A stretch of 64,000 nt of DNA from Salinibacterium xinjiangense. GTDB taxonomy: Bacteria; Actinomycetota; Actinomycetes; Actinomycetales; Microbacteriaceae. The translations under genes and the position numbers were made by a program. The stretch is taken from assembly GCF_014645015.1 (NCBI RefSeq), contig NZ_BMLC01000004.1:62001-126000 (forward strand), in the 5' to 3' direction. Numbering within the stretch: position 1 is the stretch's first letter; each line of letters starts with the position of its first letter. The notes beneath the pieces are model-generated. The model searched no databases, was not told the origin of the DNA, and saw only the letters and a program-made list of their open reading frames with translations. Of the stretch, positions 7,925-16,637 are shown piece by piece.

Positions 7925-9352
7925 CTAGCGCGCCGCGTGCCACTCGCGAAGGCGCTCTTCGGCGGCCTCGGGATCGAGCGGTCCTTCGTCGAGGCGCAGT
8001 TCGAGCAGGAATCGGTAGGCCTCCCCCACCTCTCGGCCTGGCCGGATTCCCAGGATCTCCATGATCTGCTCGCCGTCGAGGTCGGGGCGCACTGCGGCGA
8101 TCCCCTCGGCCTCGGCGATGGCGGCTACGCGCTCCTCGAGATCGTCGTAGGCGAATGACAGCCTGTCGGCCTTGCGCACGTTTCGCGTGGTCACATCCGC
8201 CCTCGTCAGGATGTGCAGTCGCTCCAACTGGTCCCCGGCATCGCGCACGTAGCGACGAACAGCGGAGTCGGTCCAGGCGGCATCGGTATATCCGAAGAAT
8301 CGCAGGTGCAGTTCGATCAGCCGCGAGGCAGCGGCAATGGTGTCATTGTCGAAGTGCAGTGTCTTCAGTCGCCGGCCAGCGAGTTTTGCTCCGACCACAT
8401 CATGGTGGTGGAATGTCACGACCCCACCGCCCTCTATACGACGCGTCGAAGGCTTTCCGATGTCGTGCAACAGGGCAGCGATCCGCAGCACCAGGTCGGG
8501 CGCGGCACCATCGGCCGCGCGCGATTTCTCCAGGGAGATCGCCTGCTGCAGCACGGTGAGGCTGTGCTCGTAGACGTCTTTATGGTGAGCGTGTTCGTCG
8601 ACCTCGAGTCGCAGGGCTGGCACCTCGGGAAGCACGAGTTGCGCGATCCCCGTCTCCACCAGCAACCGGATGCCCGGCACGGGGTCGTCTGTCTTCAAGA
8701 GTTTCGACAGCTCGTCGGCCACGCGCTCGACGCTGATCTTCCCGATGCGAGACGCCATCGCGGCCATGGCGGCCACCGTGGCCGGCGCGACGGTGAAGTC
8801 GAGCTGGGACGTGAAACGGGCGGCGCGCATCATCCGGAGCGGATCATCGCCGAACGACACCTCCGGTGCGCCCGGAGTGGCGATACGCCGGGCCACGAGA
8901 TCTTCGACGCCACCCCATGGGTCGACAAGTACCCGTTCCGGCAGGCGGAGCGCCATCGCATTGATGGTGAAATCGCGACGCTGGAGGTCGTCTTCGAGGC
9001 TGTCACCGAACGCCACGACCGGTTTACGCGATTCACCATCGTAGGAGTCGGCGCGATAGGTCGTGATCTCGACGGTCTGTCCGGCGATACGCGCGGCGAT
9101 GGTACCGAATTCGCGCCCGATGTCCCATTGGGCGCTCGAGATCGGCGTGACAAGCGCGATGATCTCCTCCGGCCGGGCGTTCGTCGTGAAATCCAGGTCG
9201 GTGACGGCGCGACCCAGGAATGCGTCCCGCACCGGGCCACCCACGAGCGCCAGTTCCCGCCCCGCCTGGGAGAACGCGGCTGCGAGGGCCGCAACGGGCC
9301 TGGATTCGGCGAGCGCGCCGAGACTGACGATGGCCCTGGCGACACTCTCCAT
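7925..9352 (-). CDS. pcnA: CCA tRNA nucleotidyltransferase
   Basis: Adds or repairs the 3' CCA of tRNAs. The 475-residue protein has the nucleotidyltransferase domain with GGPVRDAFLGR and the DLDFTT metal-binding motif (about residues 37-60), the RRDFTINAMAL block, the RNA-binding neck, and a C-terminal HD domain with LLHDIGKP (about 300). The HD domain suggests an additional phosphohydrolase activity. The ATG at 9352 was preferred over one 48 nt upstream, whose added residues look non-homologous. The place next to the DUF6049-type gene and murJ mirrors the mycobacterial order Rv3907c-Rv3910, here without the intervening mutT4. A NUDIX gene is found elsewhere at 33169. Confidence 0.95.
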   Translation of the reverse strand: MESVARAIVSLGALAESRPVAALAAAFSQAGRELALVGGPVRDAFLGRAVTDLDFTTNARPEEIIALVTPISSAQWDIGREFGTIAARIAGQTVEITTYRADSYDGESRKPVVAFGDSLEDDLQRRDFTINAMALRLPERVLVDPWGGVEDLVARRIATPGAPEVSFGDDPLRMMRAARFTSQLDFTVAPATVAAMAAMASRIGKISVERVADELSKLLKTDDPVPGIRLLVETGIAQLVLPEVPALRLEVDEHAHHKDVYEHSLTVLQQAISLEKSRAADGAAPDLVLRIAALLHDIGKPSTRRIEGGGVVTFHHHDVVGAKLAGRRLKTLHFDNDTIAAASRLIELHLRFFGYTDAAWTDSAVRRYVRDAGDQLERLHILTRADVTTRNVRKADRLSFAYDDLEERVAAIAEAEGIAAVRPDLDGEQIMEILGIRPGREVGEAYRFLLELRLDEGPLDPEAAEERLREWHAAR

Positions 9353-9463
9353 GATCGAACCAGCATGACACAGCGGCGCCGCACCGGTTGAGGTCGGCAA
9401 CTCTCAGCCTCGGGTGAATAGACTCATCCTCATGCTGGCCATGCCTTTTTTCGGGGCCAGCCC

Positions 9464-11140
9464 ATGTCTTTGAGAGTGCTCAGCGTCGCGCTGGCCTTCG
9501 GGATCGGGCTGGTCGGCATTGGCGTCGGTGCTCCCCGCGCGGCCGCCGTCGACCCGGCCGCTCCGGTGCAGGTGGCGATTGCGGTCCCCATCATCGTGCC
9601 CGAGAGCGCAGGCGGGCTGATCTCCGCGGATGCCCTCACGCAGTACACCTCACCGCTGGGCACACTCACCCGCCAGCTGGATTCCATCGAGGGTCGACCT
9701 GTCGTGCTCGGGATCGATCCGAGAATCATCGTGTCGATTCGAATCCTGGGCACTGCCGCGCCAGCGAGCGCGAGCGCGTGGCTGGCCCGGCTGGAGGCGG
9801 CCCCTAACGAGTCGTTCCCGCTGACCTATGCGGATTCCGACATCACGCTGGCCAGTCAGGCTGGCAGCACCGTTGTCCTTCAGCCCACAGGATTCGACTT
9901 CGCCATCGATCCCGCGCTGTTCACGGCTCCCCTGACAACCATCCCTCCGACACCGACCGGCACGCCGACACCGACGGCCGCAGCCACACCGACAGCTCCC
10001 GTCGTTCCACCGCTGCCCAGCAGCCAGGACCTCGAGTCGTGGCAATACTCGTTGACCGGAATCGCGTGGCCCGTGGAGTCGACAGTCACCGCCTCGGATC
10101 TGCCCATCATCTCCAGCAGCGGCTTCTCGACGATGATCCTCTCGTCGGCCAACCTCGATCGAACCCCCGGATCCGGCGCCGTGGCTGACGTAACCGGAAC
10201 CCGGTCGCTTGTCGCTGACGCCACGGCATCGGCGTCGTTTCGATCGGCGGTCCAATCATTCACCGTCGCAGACTGGCAGGCGAATACCGCAGCGATGTCG
10301 TCAGCGATCAGCACTGCCGGACAAGACCAGTCCGGTTCGACGGCGACAGTGGTCATCACCCTCGACCGCAACGCTCTGGATAGCGGCAACCGGCTGGCCG
10401 ACACCATCACGGCGGTGCAGGGAAACCCGCGAGTTCGAATCGTCGGATTTACCGAGCTGCTGGGAGTCGATGCCTCTCCTGCCACCGTGATCGACCAGCC
10501 CCATTCGCCCGATCAGCTGGCGCTGATGCGCCAGCTGCTGGAGGCCCAGACTGCAGAGGCCCAATTCGCGGCGATCGCGGAAGATCCCCTCGCCATCACC
10601 TCGGCACGCCGTCTCGACCTCCTGGCACTGCAATCCAGCGGATGGAGGAGCAACCCCGCCGGCTGGCCTGTCATCGTGACAAGCGACCTCGTCGTATCCA
10701 CAGAGTTGCGGTCAGCGGTGCAGGTCGCATCCACTGGCGACTTCAACTTCCTCGCCGCCGCCGCCCCGCTGCCGATCGCGGTGGCGAACAACCTCGACCA
10801 GCCTGTGACCGTCTATGTCACTGTCCGTCCAGACACCGGGCTCCTGACGGTTGGCGACACCAGAATCGAACTCGAGATCGAACCGAACTCGCAGGCAAGC
10901 GCGATGATTCCAGCCCAGGCTGTATCGAACGGCGTGGTGGGAGTGACGGTATCGCTCTCGAGCGCATCCGGCGTTCCCATAGGCGAATCCTCCAGGGCGC
11001 GAATCAACGTACAGGCCGGCTGGGAGACCCCCATCGTGATCGTCATTGCGAGCCTGGTCGTCGCTGTGTTCGGTGGCGGCCTCGTGCGTAATATCCTCAG
11101 ACTGCGCAAGGCGGCAGCGGCGAAAGGTTCCGGCGCATGA
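9464..11140 (+). CDS. DUF6049-type secreted/membrane-anchored protein
   Basis: A 558-residue protein with a signal peptide (about 1-28, ending in APRAAAVD), a Pro/Thr-rich linker (about 163-187, PTPTGTPTPT), a large extracytoplasmic region rich in Ala, Ser and Thr, and one C-terminal transmembrane helix (about 524-545) followed by a short basic tail. Function is unknown. In mycobacteria the positional counterpart is Rv3909. It overlaps murJ by 4 bp (ATGA), so the two are translated together, and a role at the division or cell-wall machinery is inferred from this conserved pairing. Predicted topology is outside facing, anchored at the C-terminus. Confidence 0.82.
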   Translation: MSLRVLSVALAFGIGLVGIGVGAPRAAAVDPAAPVQVAIAVPIIVPESAGGLISADALTQYTSPLGTLTRQLDSIEGRPVVLGIDPRIIVSIRILGTAAPASASAWLARLEAAPNESFPLTYADSDITLASQAGSTVVLQPTGFDFAIDPALFTAPLTTIPPTPTGTPTPTAAATPTAPVVPPLPSSQDLESWQYSLTGIAWPVESTVTASDLPIISSSGFSTMILSSANLDRTPGSGAVADVTGTRSLVADATASASFRSAVQSFTVADWQANTAAMSSAISTAGQDQSGSTATVVITLDRNALDSGNRLADTITAVQGNPRVRIVGFTELLGVDASPATVIDQPHSPDQLALMRQLLEAQTAEAQFAAIAEDPLAITSARRLDLLALQSSGWRSNPAGWPVIVTSDLVVSTELRSAVQVASTGDFNFLAAAAPLPIAVANNLDQPVTVYVTVRPDTGLLTVGDTRIELEIEPNSQASAMIPAQAVSNGVVGVTVSLSSASGVPIGESSRARINVQAGWETPIVIVIASLVVAVFGGGLVRNILRLRKAAAAKGSGA

Positions 11141-12843
11141 CCGAACCAGTCAGCGAAGGCTCCGACGCGGCATCCATCATCGATGTACCTGAACCAGCAC
11201 GACCAGCGTCGTCCATCGGACGTTCGAGTGCGCTCCTGGCCTCGGGCACCCTCGTGTCCAGGGTGCTCGGGCTCGTCAGCATCATCGTGTTGTCCGTGGC
11301 CATCGGGGTCAACAGTTCCGCGGGAGACACGTTCGCGCTGGCCAACCAGTTGCCGAACAATATCTACTCCCTGGTGGCCGGTGGCCTGCTGAGTGCCGTG
11401 ATCGTGCCGCAGATCGTAAAGTCGAGCCTCAACGATGACGGTGGTGCTGGCTTCATCAACAAACTTCTCACGATCGGCTTCGTGGCGGTCTTCATTGTCA
11501 CTGTGATCGCGACCGCGTGCGCCCCGCTGCTCGTCTCGCTGTACGGGGGCGGATTCCGCGATACGAATATCGGCCTCGCGACGGCTCTCGCATACTGGTG
11601 TCTGCCACAGATTATGTTCTACGGCCTTTACAGCCTGCTGGGCGAGACGTTGAACGCCCGCGGAGTATTCGGTCCGTTCTCCTGGGCCCCCGTGCTGAAC
11701 AATGTCGTTGCGATCGGAGGCCTCCTGACCTTCATCGCAGTCTTCGGTGGCGCGATGGAGTACAAGGATCCCTCGCAGTGGACTATCGCTGAAATCGCGC
11801 TGCTGGCCGGTAGTGCGACTTTGGGAATAGCCGCCCAGGCTTTCTCGCTCTTCTTCTTCCTCGGCCGAGCGGGAATCAAGTTCCGGCCGGACTTCGGCTG
11901 GCGGGGAGTCGGGCTCGGTAACACCGGCCGGGCCGCGTCCTGGGTGTTCGGGATCTTTCTGGTGAGTCAGATCTCCGGAGTAGTAGAACTCAACGTATCG
12001 TCCAGCGCCAGCGGCGGCGGGAACGCTTCGGTCAATGCCATGAAGATCGGCTGGCTGATGTACATGCTGCCGCACTCGATCGTGACCGTGTCGATCGTCA
12101 CCGCCTATTTCACGAGGATGAGCACCCACGTCCGGGACGGGCGTTTCGACGAGCTGCGCAACGATATCTCGTCGGCGATCCGCTCCATCCTGCTCATCAT
12201 GATCTTCGCCGCCGTCGGCCTCGGCGTGCTCTCCCTCCCTTTCAGCGCGGTCTTCGGAAACGACTACGGCGAGGTTCTCTCTCTGGCTGGCGTATACCTC
12301 GGATTCCTGACGGGACTGGTGCCATTCACGGTCTTCTTCGTGCTGCTGCGCGTCTACTACGCACTGGGCAAGACACGCTGGGCCTTTTTCATCCAGGTGA
12401 TCCAGACCAGCGTCTATGTCGTGCTCGCCCTGCTCGTAGGGGCTCTCGCGCCCCATGAGTGGACGGCCGTGGGCCTCACCCTCGCGCTGACCACGGCGGT
12501 CACAGTACAGGCAGTGCTCTCGGCCCTCGTGCTGCGCCGGCATCTCGGCCAACTGGATGTGGGCGGCGTGGTCATGCAGGCCCTGTGGTTCCTCGCCGCA
12601 GCGATCCCTGCCGGCGCCGTCGGCTGGGGCATCCTGCAACTTCTCGGTGGGGTCGGCCCTGACGGCTTCCCCGTCTCCAACCGGCTCGATGCCATCCTGT
12701 CGATGGCCGCCGCTGGTACTGCGATGGCCGTTGTTTACTTCGGGGTGCTGTGGTTAACGCGCAATCCCGAGCTCCGAGCCTTCGGGGAGCCCCTTATCGA
12801 TAAGCTGCGGCGAAAAAACCGCACGGTCGACTCCCGGGAATAG
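11137..12843 (+). CDS. murJ: Lipid II flippase MurJ (MviN)
   Basis: A multi-spanning (about 14 helices) flippase that moves the peptidoglycan precursor lipid II across the membrane. The 568 residues show the N-terminal LLASGTLVSRVLGL motif (about residue 29) and the family block LPNNIYSLVAGGLLSAVIVPQI-like segment (about 72-93). Unlike mycobacterial MviN, which carries an intracellular pseudokinase and an outer domain, this protein stops shortly after the last helix with a basic tail (LRRKNRTVDSRE). It overlaps the DUF6049-type gene by 4 bp and is followed 55 bp later by trxB. Confidence 0.95.
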   Translation: MTEPVSEGSDAASIIDVPEPARPASSIGRSSALLASGTLVSRVLGLVSIIVLSVAIGVNSSAGDTFALANQLPNNIYSLVAGGLLSAVIVPQIVKSSLNDDGGAGFINKLLTIGFVAVFIVTVIATACAPLLVSLYGGGFRDTNIGLATALAYWCLPQIMFYGLYSLLGETLNARGVFGPFSWAPVLNNVVAIGGLLTFIAVFGGAMEYKDPSQWTIAEIALLAGSATLGIAAQAFSLFFFLGRAGIKFRPDFGWRGVGLGNTGRAASWVFGIFLVSQISGVVELNVSSSASGGGNASVNAMKIGWLMYMLPHSIVTVSIVTAYFTRMSTHVRDGRFDELRNDISSAIRSILLIMIFAAVGLGVLSLPFSAVFGNDYGEVLSLAGVYLGFLTGLVPFTVFFVLLRVYYALGKTRWAFFIQVIQTSVYVVLALLVGALAPHEWTAVGLTLALTTAVTVQAVLSALVLRRHLGQLDVGGVVMQALWFLAAAIPAGAVGWGILQLLGGVGPDGFPVSNRLDAILSMAAAGTAMAVVYFGVLWLTRNPELRAFGEPLIDKLRRKNRTVDSRE

Positions 12844-12898
12844 CACGTATCGTGACACTGTTGTGCCGGATAGTAAAACCCTGAAGGAGGCACTCATC

Positions 12899-13864
12899 GT
12901 GCGCGAGATCATCATCATAGGTTCCGGCCCAGCCGGCTACACCGCAGCGATTTATGCTGCGCGCGCCAACCTGAGGCCTCTGCTCATCGCCAGCTCAGTT
13001 GAGGCGGGTGGAGAGCTTATGAAAACCACCGAGGTCGAGAACTACCCAGGATTCGCCGACGGTATCCAGGGCCCTGATCTCATGATGGCCATGCAGGCCC
13101 AGGCCGAACGTTTCGGCACCGAGATCGTGCTTGACGATGTGACGAAACTTGAACTGGATGGCGAAGTCAAACGCGTCACTCTCGGCAATGGGGACGTTTA
13201 CGAGGCCCTGGCCGTGATTTTTGCCACCGGATCCGCCTATCGCAAGCTCGGTATCGACGATGAGGATCGCATGAGCGGTCACGGGGTGTCGTGGTGCGCC
13301 ACCTGCGATGGCTTCTTCTTCCGACAGAAGACGATCGCTGTTGTCGGCGGTGGAGATTCCGCGATGGAGGAGGCCACCTTCCTGACCCGATTTGCGGAGA
13401 AGGTCTACGTCATCCACCGCAAAGACTCGCTGCGGGCATCCAAGACCATGCAGGATCGCGCGTTCAATGATCCGAAGATCGAGTTCCTGTGGAACAAGGA
13501 AGTTGTGCACATTTATGGCGATGAGTTGGTGACCGGTATCGGTGTCATGGACACGGTGGATGGCACGGAGTCGACGATCGACCTGTCCGGCCTGTTCATC
13601 GCCATCGGCGCAGACCCGCGCACGCACCTCGTGCACGGACAACTGGACCTCAACCCCGACGGCACGATCGCTGTCGCCGGACGATCCTCGCGCACCAACA
13701 TCACTGGCGTCTTCGCTGCCGGTGATGTCATCGACCCGACCTACCGTCAGGCCGTCACCGCGGCCGGATCCGGCACCGTGGCTGCCCTCGACGCCGAGCA
13801 TTATCTTGCAGGTCTCCCGAAAGAACTCCTGGCCAAGGCTGAATCCCAGTCGGTCACCGTCTGA
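12899..13864 (+). CDS. trxB: Thioredoxin reductase
   Basis: An NADPH- and FAD-dependent enzyme that reduces thioredoxin. The start is GTG at 12899, placed by AAGGAGG with 8-nt spacing; an ATG at 12863 in the same frame is rejected. The 321 residues show the FAD motif GSGPAG (8-13), the redox pair CATC (Cys133 and Cys136), the NADPH motif GGGDSAMEEA (about 150) and the C-terminal FAAGDV block. It is followed 18 bp later by trxA, forming a self-contained thioredoxin system in the same place as in mycobacteria (Rv3913-Rv3914). Confidence 0.97.
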   Translation: MREIIIIGSGPAGYTAAIYAARANLRPLLIASSVEAGGELMKTTEVENYPGFADGIQGPDLMMAMQAQAERFGTEIVLDDVTKLELDGEVKRVTLGNGDVYEALAVIFATGSAYRKLGIDDEDRMSGHGVSWCATCDGFFFRQKTIAVVGGGDSAMEEATFLTRFAEKVYVIHRKDSLRASKTMQDRAFNDPKIEFLWNKEVVHIYGDELVTGIGVMDTVDGTESTIDLSGLFIAIGADPRTHLVHGQLDLNPDGTIAVAGRSSRTNITGVFAAGDVIDPTYRQAVTAAGSGTVAALDAEHYLAGLPKELLAKAESQSVTV

Positions 13865-13882
13865 AAAAGTTAGGAAAACACA

Positions 13883-14209
13883 ATGTCAACAGCACAAGAT
13901 GTTACTGACGCCACATTCGCCGACATGGTCCTCAACTCGAGTGACACCATCATGGTCGACTTCTGGGCCGAATGGTGCGGCCCCTGTCGCGCCGTCTCGC
14001 CGATCCTCGATGCGATCGCCGCAGAGCACGCCGACAAGATCAAGATCGTCAAGCTCAACGTGGACGACAACCCCCAGATGGCCATGAAGTACCAGATCAC
14101 GTCGATCCCGGCGATGAAGGTTTTCCGTGGCGGAGAGGTCGTCAAGACTGTCATCGGCGCCAAGCCGAAGCCCGCAATCGAAGCGGACCTGGCCGAGTTC
14201 CTCGTCTAA
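13883..14209 (+). CDS. trxA: Thioredoxin
   Basis: A 108-residue cytoplasmic dithiol carrier with the canonical active site WCGPC (Cys32 and Cys35), the buried Asp26 in MVDFWAE, and the cis-proline loop ITSIPAM (about 73). Length is standard. It directly follows trxB, its reductase, by 18 bp and is followed by an intrinsic terminator at 14283-14305, so the pair is a closed transcription unit. Confidence 0.97.
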   Translation: MSTAQDVTDATFADMVLNSSDTIMVDFWAEWCGPCRAVSPILDAIAAEHADKIKIVKLNVDDNPQMAMKYQITSIPAMKVFRGGEVVKTVIGAKPKPAIEADLAEFLV

Positions 14210-14221
14210 CCTGATCCCCGT

Positions 14222-14255
14222 CTAGTCAGGTCCCGCGGCATTCACAGCTGACTAG
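14222..14255. repeat. Inverted repeat downstream of trxA
   Basis: CTAGTCAG (14222-14229) and its exact complement CTGACTAG (14248-14255) are separated by 18 bp, between the trxA stop and its intrinsic terminator. It may be an additional 3'-end hairpin or an operator. No other function is visible. Confidence 0.4.
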
Positions 14256-14282
14256 TGGCCAATTGCGCATGAGTGGTCCCGT

Positions 14283-14305
14283 CCCCGTCCTGGGACGGGG
14301 CTTTT
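14283..14305 (+). terminator. Intrinsic terminator of trxB-trxA
   Basis: CCCCGTC-CTGG-GACGGGG makes a 7-bp GC-rich stem with a 4-nt loop, followed at once by CTTTTCT. It lies 74 bp beyond the trxA stop codon. Confidence 0.8.
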
Positions 14306-14343
14306 CTCATAGCCACAGTTATCCTTGAGACTTCGCGACTGAA

Positions 14344-15675
14344 ATGGGCCAGCGCATGACCACAGCACACATCCCGGGTTCGGGCAATAATCTCGACCAG
14401 TGGTACGGCCATTACGCCGCCCGCACGGCTGGCCTTGCGGCCTCAGAGGTGCGCGCCTTGTTTGCGGTCGCATCCCGTCCCGAAGTCGTCTCTCTCGCGG
14501 GCGGAATGCCGTTCGTCTCCGCCCTGCCAAAAGAGCTGATCAGCGGGGCAATCGAGAGGGTGATGGCGACCAGGGGCGCTGTCGCGCTGCAGTACGGCTC
14601 AGGGCAGGGAATGCCCGCTCTGCGTGAACAGATCCTGGAGGTCATGGCCCTCGAGGGCATCCGCGCCGGCGTGGACGATCTGGTCGTGACCACGGGATCC
14701 CAGCACGCGCTCGAACTCGTTACCAAGCTGTTTATCAACCCCGGGGACGTGGTGCTCGCAGAAGGGCCGAGCTACGTGACCGCCATCACTGTCTTCAAGT
14801 CGTTCCAGGCCGACATCAAGCACGTTGCCATGGATGAGTTCGGCCTGATCCCCGAGGCCCTCCGCGAGAGCATCACGCAGATCAAGGCTGCCGGCAAAAC
14901 GATCAAATTCCTGTATACGGTACCGACATTCAGCAATCCCACGGGCATCACCCTCACCTGGGAGCGCAGGCTCGAAGTGCTCGAGATTTGCCGCAGCAAC
15001 GGCATCCTGGTGCTCGAAGACAACCCGTACGGGCTGCTCTACTTCGAGGGCCAGCCCCCACATGCAATGCGCTCGGTCGAGGAAGATGGGGTCGTCTATC
15101 TCGGTACATTCTCCAAGACCCTCGCGCCCGGTTTCCGCGTGGGATGGGCCCTGGCGCCACACGCCATCCGCGAGAAACTCATCCTCGCCAACGAGGCTGC
15201 TGTACTCTCCCCCAGCTCCTTCACCCAGCATGTCATCAGTGAATACCTGGATTCGGCAGACTGGAAGGGCCAGATCGAGACATTCCGCGGCGTCTACCGT
15301 GAAAGGCGTGACGCAATGCTGGCCGCCCTCGGCGACTACCTGCCCGACCTGAGCTGGACCACGCCGGCAGGCGGGTTCTACGTCTGGGTCACCCTGCCCG
15401 ACAACATCGACGCCAAGTCGATGCTGCCGAGGGCTGTGAAGGAGCTCGTGGCCTACACTCCCGGCACCGCGTTCTACGCCGACGGCAGTGGTCGGAACAA
15501 GCTCAGGCTTGCGTTCTGCTATCCGACTCCTGACTTCATCCGAGAGGGCATCAGACGCCTCTCCACCGTGATCAATGGCGAACGTGAGCTACTGAACACC
15601 TTCTCCCAGACAACCGCATTACCTGTCATGCGCCCTGAAACGTCGATGAGCAACCCTCCTGCGAACCTCGGCTGA
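14344..15675 (+). CDS. PLP-dependent aminotransferase, class I/II (LysN/2-aminoadipate type)
   Basis: A 443-residue fold-type I aminotransferase. Visible are SLAGGMPF (about residue 50, family N-terminal motif), LQYGSGQGMPALRE (about 82), the TVPTFSNPTGITL cofactor/substrate block (about 195), LVLEDNPYG (about 222) and the PLP-binding lysine in GTFSKTLAPGFRVGW (about 257). No DNA-binding domain precedes it, so it is not a MocR regulator. The start may be 14344 or the ATG 12 nt later. It overlaps the D-Ala-D-Ala ligase homologue by one base (TGATG), so the two are coupled. Supply of an amino donor or amino acid for cell-wall synthesis is inferred; substrate unknown. Confidence 0.85.
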   Translation: MGQRMTTAHIPGSGNNLDQWYGHYAARTAGLAASEVRALFAVASRPEVVSLAGGMPFVSALPKELISGAIERVMATRGAVALQYGSGQGMPALREQILEVMALEGIRAGVDDLVVTTGSQHALELVTKLFINPGDVVLAEGPSYVTAITVFKSFQADIKHVAMDEFGLIPEALRESITQIKAAGKTIKFLYTVPTFSNPTGITLTWERRLEVLEICRSNGILVLEDNPYGLLYFEGQPPHAMRSVEEDGVVYLGTFSKTLAPGFRVGWALAPHAIREKLILANEAAVLSPSSFTQHVISEYLDSADWKGQIETFRGVYRERRDAMLAALGDYLPDLSWTTPAGGFYVWVTLPDNIDAKSMLPRAVKELVAYTPGTAFYADGSGRNKLRLAFCYPTPDFIREGIRRLSTVINGERELLNTFSQTTALPVMRPETSMSNPPANLG

Positions 15676-16628
15676 TGGCATCCACCAGGGTCCTCGTCCT
15701 TGCCGGGGGAATCTCGCACGAACGCGATGTCTCGTTGCGATCGGGCCGGAGGGTCGCCGACAGCCTTGCCGCGCACGGTCTCCAGGTTGAATTGCGCGAT
15801 CCGGATGCTACATTGCTCGCCTATCTGCGTGAAAACCGACCTGACGTGGTCTGGCCTGCCCTCCACGGCGCCAGCGGAGAGGACGGCGCCCTCCGCGGGC
15901 TGCTCGATTTCATGGGCGTGCCTTACGTTGGCTCCAGGGCCGACGCATCCCGGCTCGCGTGGGATAAACCGACCGCCAAGACCATCGTCGGGCGCGCCGG
16001 AGTCGCGACACCGACCTCGATCGCTCTCCCCCGCGATGCATTTCGGGAGCTTGGCGCCAACAGCATCCTCGACGAGATCGCCGACGAGTTCTCCGGGCCT
16101 CTCGTGGTCAAGCCAGCGCAGGGTGGATCAGCACAGGGTGTCACGATTGTCGATGACCGTTCACTGCTCCCCCGGGCCATGGTCGATGCCTATACCTACT
16201 GGGACGTCGCGCTCATCGAACAGAAGATCGCCGGCACCGAGATCTCGATCGGCATCATCGACAGCGGTGACGGCGCTGTTGCGTTACCCGCTGTCGAGAT
16301 CGAACCCCTCTCTGGCGTCTACAGTTTCGAAGCCCGGTATAACGCCGGCGAAACACGTTTTTACATTCCGGCACGCATCAACGAGGATATTGCGGCCCGC
16401 GCAGCGGAAACCGCTCTGACTGCCCACCGCGCGCTCGGCTTGCGTCACCTATCCCGCGTCGACGTCATTATCGACGGCGCAGGAACTCCGTGGTTCCTGG
16501 AGGCCAATGTTCTTCCCGGGCTCACTGAGACATCGGTGCTGCCACAGGCTCTGGAAGCCGAGGGCCACGACCTCGGATGGGTGTACGCGGCGCTAGCCGA
16601 GGCGGCTATCGCAGAATCCCGCGTCTGA
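15675..16628 (+). CDS. ddl: D-alanine-D-alanine ligase family protein (ATP-grasp)
   Basis: An ATP-grasp ligase of 317 residues. N-terminal LAGGISHERDVSLRSG matches the Ddl motif GGxSxExxVSL, followed by ALHGASGEDG (about residue 56), VKPAQGGSAQGV in the ATP-grasp core (about 145), and the C-terminal LEANVLPGLTETS loop (about 277), which contacts metal and product. Length is slightly below typical Ddl (about 340-370). It is coupled to the upstream aminotransferase and meets parB tail to tail 9 bp later. It may be a second, specialised Ddl rather than the main enzyme; the sequence alone cannot decide. Confidence 0.85.
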   Translation: MASTRVLVLAGGISHERDVSLRSGRRVADSLAAHGLQVELRDPDATLLAYLRENRPDVVWPALHGASGEDGALRGLLDFMGVPYVGSRADASRLAWDKPTAKTIVGRAGVATPTSIALPRDAFRELGANSILDEIADEFSGPLVVKPAQGGSAQGVTIVDDRSLLPRAMVDAYTYWDVALIEQKIAGTEISIGIIDSGDGAVALPAVEIEPLSGVYSFEARYNAGETRFYIPARINEDIAARAAETALTAHRALGLRHLSRVDVIIDGAGTPWFLEANVLPGLTETSVLPQALEAEGHDLGWVYAALAEAAIAESRV

Positions 16629-16637
16629 CCAGCTCTA

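Noticed and set aside
8213-9391. 392-codon plus-strand frame over the CCA-transferase gene
   Set aside because: The opposite strand encodes all motifs of the CCA-adding enzyme; this frame has none.
10813-12639. 608-codon open frame on the minus strand across murJ
   Set aside because: It is antisense to the clear MurJ frame, has no ribosome site and a charged, repetitive composition expected from a high-GC shadow frame.
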